Of a DNA stretch of 46,567 nucleotides, positions 42,794 to 46,567 are shown in pieces. The stretch is from Candidatus Cloacimonadota bacterium (GTDB lineage: Bacteria > Cloacimonadota > Cloacimonadia > Cloacimonadales > Cloacimonadaceae), in NCBI GenBank assembly GCA_018433885.1, contig JAHDQK010000010.1:1-46567 (forward strand), read 5' to 3'. A program made the position numbers and the translations under genes. Numbering within the stretch: the first letter of the stretch is position 1; every line of letters begins with the position of its first letter. Below the pieces are notes generated by a model, which was not told the DNA's origin, did not search any database, and saw only the letters and a list, made by a program, of their open reading frames with translations.

Positions 42794-43953
42794 AGCTCTT
42801 CCAGAGGGGTAAACAGTGTTTTCATATGTCTTTGATAATTATATTGGTTGGCAACTGTATCATAAGCCGCTTTGCCATTCTTACATCTTAACTCTTTAGA
42901 TGATAGTAAAATATCTATGCTATCAGCCAGTTTATCGATGTTTCCTGCCGGCACCAAAAGACCGTTGTGTTTGTGTTTCAGCCATTCTCTGATACCTCCT
43001 ACGTCGAATGCCACGACCGCTTTAGCATGGGCAAAAGCTTCAATCCCGATCAAACCAAAAGGTTCCTGCCAGCGGGAAGGTACTACAACAAGGTCCGCCC
43101 GTTGATACTCGCTTTCCATATCATCCGTCCAGTTTACGAACTCTGTGCGTTCCCAAAGCCCTAGATTCTGGCACAATTGCTGCAGATAATTACTGTCGTT
43201 CCCTCTGCCCACAATCCTTAATCTGGCTGGATTCTTCAGCTTCTGCATCGCTACTAGAAGCAGGTCAACCCCCTTGCCTCGGATCAACTGCCCGGCAAAC
43301 AATACTACAGGATTTGCTGGTGAGTTCGGTTCCGCGATGCTGGCACATTTCTGATAAGGAACAAGTATCTTTATCTTATTCTTCTCAAAGCCATTCATAA
43401 TCAGATTATTCTTCATGAAATCCGAGAGAACAAAGACCAAACTGCAAGCGCGCAGAGCTTGTAGGAGCTTCAGGTGGGGGATGGGATTAAACGGTTTGAG
43501 CTTGCCATTTTGTCTTTTGATCAGCATACTGCACATCGAACAATAAGCCAAGTTGAAAGGAAGTGGACAGTTAATGCGTTTATAAGGGAAGTATTTATGT
43601 CGTCGCAAGCAATAGTAATCATGATCATGAACTAAGACTACCGTTTTGAATTCCTTGTTGAATCCAACCACCCAGTTTGCGAAGGAGCACTTGTGGATGA
43701 AGACAAGGTCGATGTTTTCTTCATGATAGAATGTTATCAAATCATCGATCTCATCTTTACCGGCACAGCGGATAGAGTGAAAGGCGGTTTCAAACGCTTC
43801 TTCCCGGCTAGATTCCTGTTCAAACAAGCCATATACTTCGATGCCCTGTTCGCTAAAATCCCGCGCGAGGCTCACCAGCATTCGCTCGACTCCTCCCACG
43901 AAGCCCCGGATGCTGTTGATCATCAATACACGTTTGATCTTGCCGGTTTCCAT
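42790..43953 (-). CDS. Glycosyltransferase family 4
   Basis: A GT-B enzyme of 387 residues. The acceptor domain starts RVLMINSIRGFVGGVERMLVSLA. In the middle is a cysteine- and histidine-rich stretch (HDHDYYCLRRHKYF, CPLPFNLAYCSMC) of the kind seen in some GT4 enzymes. The donor domain has VVLFAGQLIRGKGVDLLLVAM and the E-x7-E motif EPFGLIGIEAFA. It adds a sugar to the lipid-linked intermediate. The gene starts 3 nt after the double glycosyltransferase and overlaps the GT26 fusion by 4 nt. Donor and acceptor cannot be told. Confidence 0.88.
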   Translation of the reverse strand: METGKIKRVLMINSIRGFVGGVERMLVSLARDFSEQGIEVYGLFEQESSREEAFETAFHSIRCAGKDEIDDLITFYHEENIDLVFIHKCSFANWVVGFNKEFKTVVLVHDHDYYCLRRHKYFPYKRINCPLPFNLAYCSMCSMLIKRQNGKLKPFNPIPHLKLLQALRACSLVFVLSDFMKNNLIMNGFEKNKIKILVPYQKCASIAEPNSPANPVVLFAGQLIRGKGVDLLLVAMQKLKNPARLRIVGRGNDSNYLQQLCQNLGLWERTEFVNWTDDMESEYQRADLVVVPSRWQEPFGLIGIEAFAHAKAVVAFDVGGIREWLKHKHNGLLVPAGNIDKLADSIDILLSSKELRCKNGKAAYDTVANQYNYQRHMKTLFTPLEEL

Positions 43954-43956
43954 CAG

Positions 43957-46305
43957 TTATCTTCCTAAGAGCTCTGAATATGCAGATTGATACAGCTCCA
44001 ACAAATATTCGTAGGTATGGGTTTTCAATACCCGCTGTTTACCTAGAGCTGCCAACTGAGGTAGTTGATCCTTCATATTGTATGCTAATATCATTTTATC
44101 TGCCAATGCTTCAACATTCTCGGATTCAAAGAGCCAGCCGTTTTCACCCTCAACCACCAGATTGGGATCCACAACATCGCTTTGGATTACTGGAGTATCG
44201 CTGATCCAGCTTTCTGCTACCACCGCTCCCGAATTCATGAAGCGCACAGGGATCACGTGGATATCGCTATGGTGAAGCCAGGCAAGAACCTCCGCTCGTT
44301 CCACCATCCCTGTAAAATGAACTTTCCCGGAGATGTTTGAAGCTTGAATCTTCTCTTTTATCCCCTCCAGGAAATCCGCCTCATAATCCGACCTACCTAC
44401 AAAAACCAATCTTGCTCCGGGCATCTTGGATGCGGCAAGGGCAAAGGCATTCAGGGCAATATCCTGTCCCTTGATATGAGATACTCTGCCTAAACATAAG
44501 AACACAAAGGATACACTCTCCCAAGTACTCATCAGGGCTGGTTTATCTGTTTTACGATCGAACTCCTTAGTATCTACCGGGACGGGGGAGAACTCGATAT
44601 TGGGGTTGAATTTCTTCAGAAATTCTAGTTCCTTCATTGAGATAGCAAATGCTTTGTCCATCTTGCGCAGGACTATCTTTTGGTACCATTTCACAGGGGT
44701 GTTATCCAAGACATCCTTGGGAACTTTGCCATGAGCCTGGATGTAGCCCGCGTAATCGATAAAATCGAAGAAACACAGGATATACGGGATATTCAGAAGC
44801 TTGGCAGCTATAAATGCTAGGATATTGTTGTAGTTAATCGCCGGGAAGCACTGGATGATATCGTAACGGCCGCGCAAGAGTTCCCATAACAGGATGGGGC
44901 ACAGGGTTTTGCTTTTTAGATTTGGATATTGCGGGGGGCGATTTAAGACGTCCCACATTCTTCTTACGCGAAATCCATCGCATGTTTCGGTGGTGGGTCT
45001 CTCGATTCGTTTGGGGCAGAAGACGGTAACATCATGGTGAGCAGCCAGTGCTTTGGTTTGATAAAAGATATTGGTCTCCGCGCCGCCTACTTCCGGATAG
45101 AACCGGTTGGTCACTATCGCGAGCTTCAGACGTCTCGTCGGTTTATCTATATAAGCAGCTCGGATACTCTCGATAAATGCTTCTGAAACAGGTTTCGCAC
45201 CATATTTAGAGAGGGCGGAATGAAACAGGTTTTTGCCTAGAACATCTCGCTGTTCTTGGTTGTCCACCAGTTCGAGGATCGCTGCTGCAAAATCAGCGGC
45301 TTTATCGATTTGCAATATCTCCTTATTACTGAAGCTGAATCCCTCCATTCCAATAGAGGTGGTGATCACGGCTTTCTTTACCCGGGCTGCTTCCAGGATT
45401 CTGGTTCTGGTTCCGGAAGCAATTCGCAAGGGCAGGATCACGAATTCGGAGCTTGCAATAAGCGGTTGCATGTCCTCTACCGCACCCAATATGCGAATGC
45501 AATCATCCTGGTTTTTTTGAAAGAAATCGGGTGGATTCTTCCCTGCTACCCAGATCTGCACTCCGGCACGTCGCAATTGGCTTTCTATAGAGGGATAAAT
45601 GTCGTTCACGAAATAGCGGAAGGCATCCTGATTTGCCACGGAGTTCATCGTGCCAAAAAAGAGGATGTATCTACCCTGAGTGCTAGAGTAAGAAGGTGGG
45701 GTATCCATCTCCATCATATTGGGAAACACATGGGCGTTTTCGGGCAGAAGTCCATATTCACTAACAGCCATATCCAATTCCACAGGATTTGTGAAATAAA
45801 AGGAAAAATCTTGTTGGAAGGCAACAGCTTCGAATTTTTTTAGCTTGATCATCTCGATCAAGTTATAGCGGTTGTGAAGGTTGGGGTTTTGTTTCCATGC
45901 CAGTTCTGAGATACGGGAGAAGAGCATATCCACATCGATCACTATCCGGCAATTGGTTAATGTTTTCTCTGCCAGTTTTGCCAGATGATAGTGGCTCAGG
46001 AAACGGAACACGATGATATCGTATTGTTCGCGGATGAGGATATCCTTGAATTTCCTAAGTTGAATCGGGTGAAAATTGAAAATTGCTTTTGGCTTAAGAG
46101 CTTGGGGAGCCATGCTACCCAGAGTAAAAAGTTTACGGTAGCCATGATGTTCTTCCACGGTTATGGTTGTATAGATTGCTGTCTTCACCAGCAAGAGATC
46201 GGCAGCGAATTCCATGGCTAAACAACTCCAAATGAATCTACTACGGTATTTATCTCCACCTTGAAGTCCGTCAAATGGAGTATCCACGTATAGCACTTTC
46301 ATCAT
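43957..46305 (-). CDS. Tandem glycosyltransferase (two GT-B/GT4-like domains)
   Basis: A 782-residue protein made of two GT-B glycosyltransferases. The first (about 1-385) ends in a donor domain with ILFFGTMNSVANQDAFRYF, VQIWVAGKNP and GTRTRILEAARVKKAVITT. The second (about 392-782) begins anew with LKLAIVTNRFYPEVGGAETNI and has FVFLCLGRVSHIKGQDIALNAF and NSGAVVAESWISDTPVI. In the second domain the first Glu of the usual E-x7-E is not at its normal place. Two sugar transfers by one chain are likely. The frame opens at a GTG (46311); ATGs at 46305 and 46302 have GAGGTGGC upstream and are preferred. It is the first gene of the EPS operon. Confidence 0.85.
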   Translation of the reverse strand: MMKVLYVDTPFDGLQGGDKYRSRFIWSCLAMEFAADLLLVKTAIYTTITVEEHHGYRKLFTLGSMAPQALKPKAIFNFHPIQLRKFKDILIREQYDIIVFRFLSHYHLAKLAEKTLTNCRIVIDVDMLFSRISELAWKQNPNLHNRYNLIEMIKLKKFEAVAFQQDFSFYFTNPVELDMAVSEYGLLPENAHVFPNMMEMDTPPSYSSTQGRYILFFGTMNSVANQDAFRYFVNDIYPSIESQLRRAGVQIWVAGKNPPDFFQKNQDDCIRILGAVEDMQPLIASSEFVILPLRIASGTRTRILEAARVKKAVITTSIGMEGFSFSNKEILQIDKAADFAAAILELVDNQEQRDVLGKNLFHSALSKYGAKPVSEAFIESIRAAYIDKPTRRLKLAIVTNRFYPEVGGAETNIFYQTKALAAHHDVTVFCPKRIERPTTETCDGFRVRRMWDVLNRPPQYPNLKSKTLCPILLWELLRGRYDIIQCFPAINYNNILAFIAAKLLNIPYILCFFDFIDYAGYIQAHGKVPKDVLDNTPVKWYQKIVLRKMDKAFAISMKELEFLKKFNPNIEFSPVPVDTKEFDRKTDKPALMSTWESVSFVFLCLGRVSHIKGQDIALNAFALAASKMPGARLVFVGRSDYEADFLEGIKEKIQASNISGKVHFTGMVERAEVLAWLHHSDIHVIPVRFMNSGAVVAESWISDTPVIQSDVVDPNLVVEGENGWLFESENVEALADKMILAYNMKDQLPQLAALGKQRVLKTHTYEYLLELYQSAYSELLGR

Positions 46306-46347
46306 TGCCACCTCACATTTTTTTTACTCTGCGGGCAAGTCTGCATT

Positions 46348-46382
46348 AATATAAGATAAAGTCAAGCACAATATCCGCCAAG
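46348..46382 (-). promoter_or_regulatory. Possible promoter of the EPS operon (weak)
   Basis: On the minus strand TTGGCG (46377-46382) is followed after 17 nt by TATCTT, and TATATT lies just beyond (46348-46353), in an AT-rich stretch about 45 nt before the first EPS gene. Each box matches the sigma-70 consensus at only four or five positions. This is the best candidate in the 250 nt upstream, but it rests on position and composition only. Confidence 0.25.
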
Positions 46383-46430
46383 TATTTGAATAGTTTTATA
46401 GTACTAGGGCGGGGAATGGAGAAAACCGAG

Positions 46431-46567
46431 GTAGTGTCTCAAAGGTTGGTGTAAAATAGGTAACGCCAGATGAAGAAAAAGGTTGAGCCGGATCCCGCAC
46501 TTTGTTTTGATGGTTTAAACCCAAAAACTACCAGACAAGGAGAAGATCATGACTCAACCAAAGAGAA
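46431..46567 (+). mobile_element. Possible left end of an insertion sequence (IS256-like?)
   Basis: Near the right edge GTAGTGTCTCAAAGGTTGG is followed by TGTAAAATAGG and, about 100 nt later, by a well-marked start codon. The GTGTAAAAT-type terminal segment followed closely by a transposase start is typical of IS256-family ends. Only one end is in the window, so neither the matching inverted repeat nor a target duplication can be checked. It lies upstream of the EPS operon, which reads away from it. Confidence 0.35.
46549..46567 (+). CDS. Start of a truncated gene (possibly a transposase)
   Basis: ATG with AAGGAG 7 nt upstream, coding for MTQPKR before the window ends. The strong ribosome-binding site makes a real gene likely. 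A transposase is suggested only by the IS-like sequence before it. Confidence 0.4.

Overview
The window reads as a chromosomal segment of an anaerobic FCB-group bacterium, most likely Candidatus Cloacimonadota (inference). The reasons are a type IX secretion (T9SS) sorting domain, a giant SprA-type outer-membrane protein outside an obvious Bacteroidota context, a tandem ThyX protein, a Bacteroidota-style GlmU-like protein, and very tight overlapping gene packing. No phage, CRISPR or plasmid genes are visible. A possible insertion-sequence end lies at the extreme right edge.

Left part (1-11124, + strand): the tail of a T9SS-exported protein, an intergenic stretch with small GC hairpins, a secreted caspase-fold protein without catalytic residues, a strong terminator, then rlpA, psuG, dppA (4-nt overlap with psuG), coaX and sprA (4-nt overlap with coaX). 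RlpA and SprA act at the envelope; PsuG, DppA and CoaX are salvage or cofactor enzymes.

Middle (11141-27543, - strand): one very compact block transcribed leftwards from a 7TM-HD phosphodiesterase through ybeY, a CNNM/CorC protein, a DUF3108-like protein, a VanZ-like protein, an MlaF-like ATPase, a Gx/HepS-I membrane protein, a class A PBP, a GT2 glycosyltransferase, a GlmU-like protein, a RicT/PSP1 protein, rlmN, deoC and thyX. Nearly all junctions overlap or have gaps below 10 nt. A tRNA-Arg(CCG) and the ABC-F gene uup follow. The block mixes envelope building, ribosome/RNA maturation and nucleotide metabolism. Several starts were moved inwards to the codon supported by a ribosome-binding site or by stop/start coupling.

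A 742-nt intergenic region (27544-28285) carries another copy of the hairpin repeat seen at the left end and separates the block from the next operon.

Right part (28286-46305, - strand): a roughly 18-kb exopolysaccharide (EPS)/capsule operon of the Wzx/Wzy type. In transcription order: double glycosyltransferase, GT4, TagA/WecG-type GT26 fused to a degenerate phosphoglycosyltransferase (PGT), an intact PGT, a STAS protein, a nucleotidyltransferase-like/left-handed-beta-helix/degenerate-PGT fusion, a pol-beta-type nucleotidyltransferase, an alkaline-phosphatase-superfamily protein, Wzc-like co-polymerase with a damaged kinase domain, Wza-like export lipoprotein, Wzy-like polymerase/ligase, a small membrane protein, GT4, a PEGA-OmpA lipoprotein and a Wzx-like flippase. 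The intact PGT would load the first sugar phosphate on the lipid carrier, the GTs extend it, the flippase and Wzy translocate and polymerise, and Wzc/Wza/OmpA control length and export.

The most unusual features are the two catalytically degenerate PGT modules fused to different partners within about 1 kb of the intact PGT, together with a pseudo-kinase Wzc and a pseudo-caspase.
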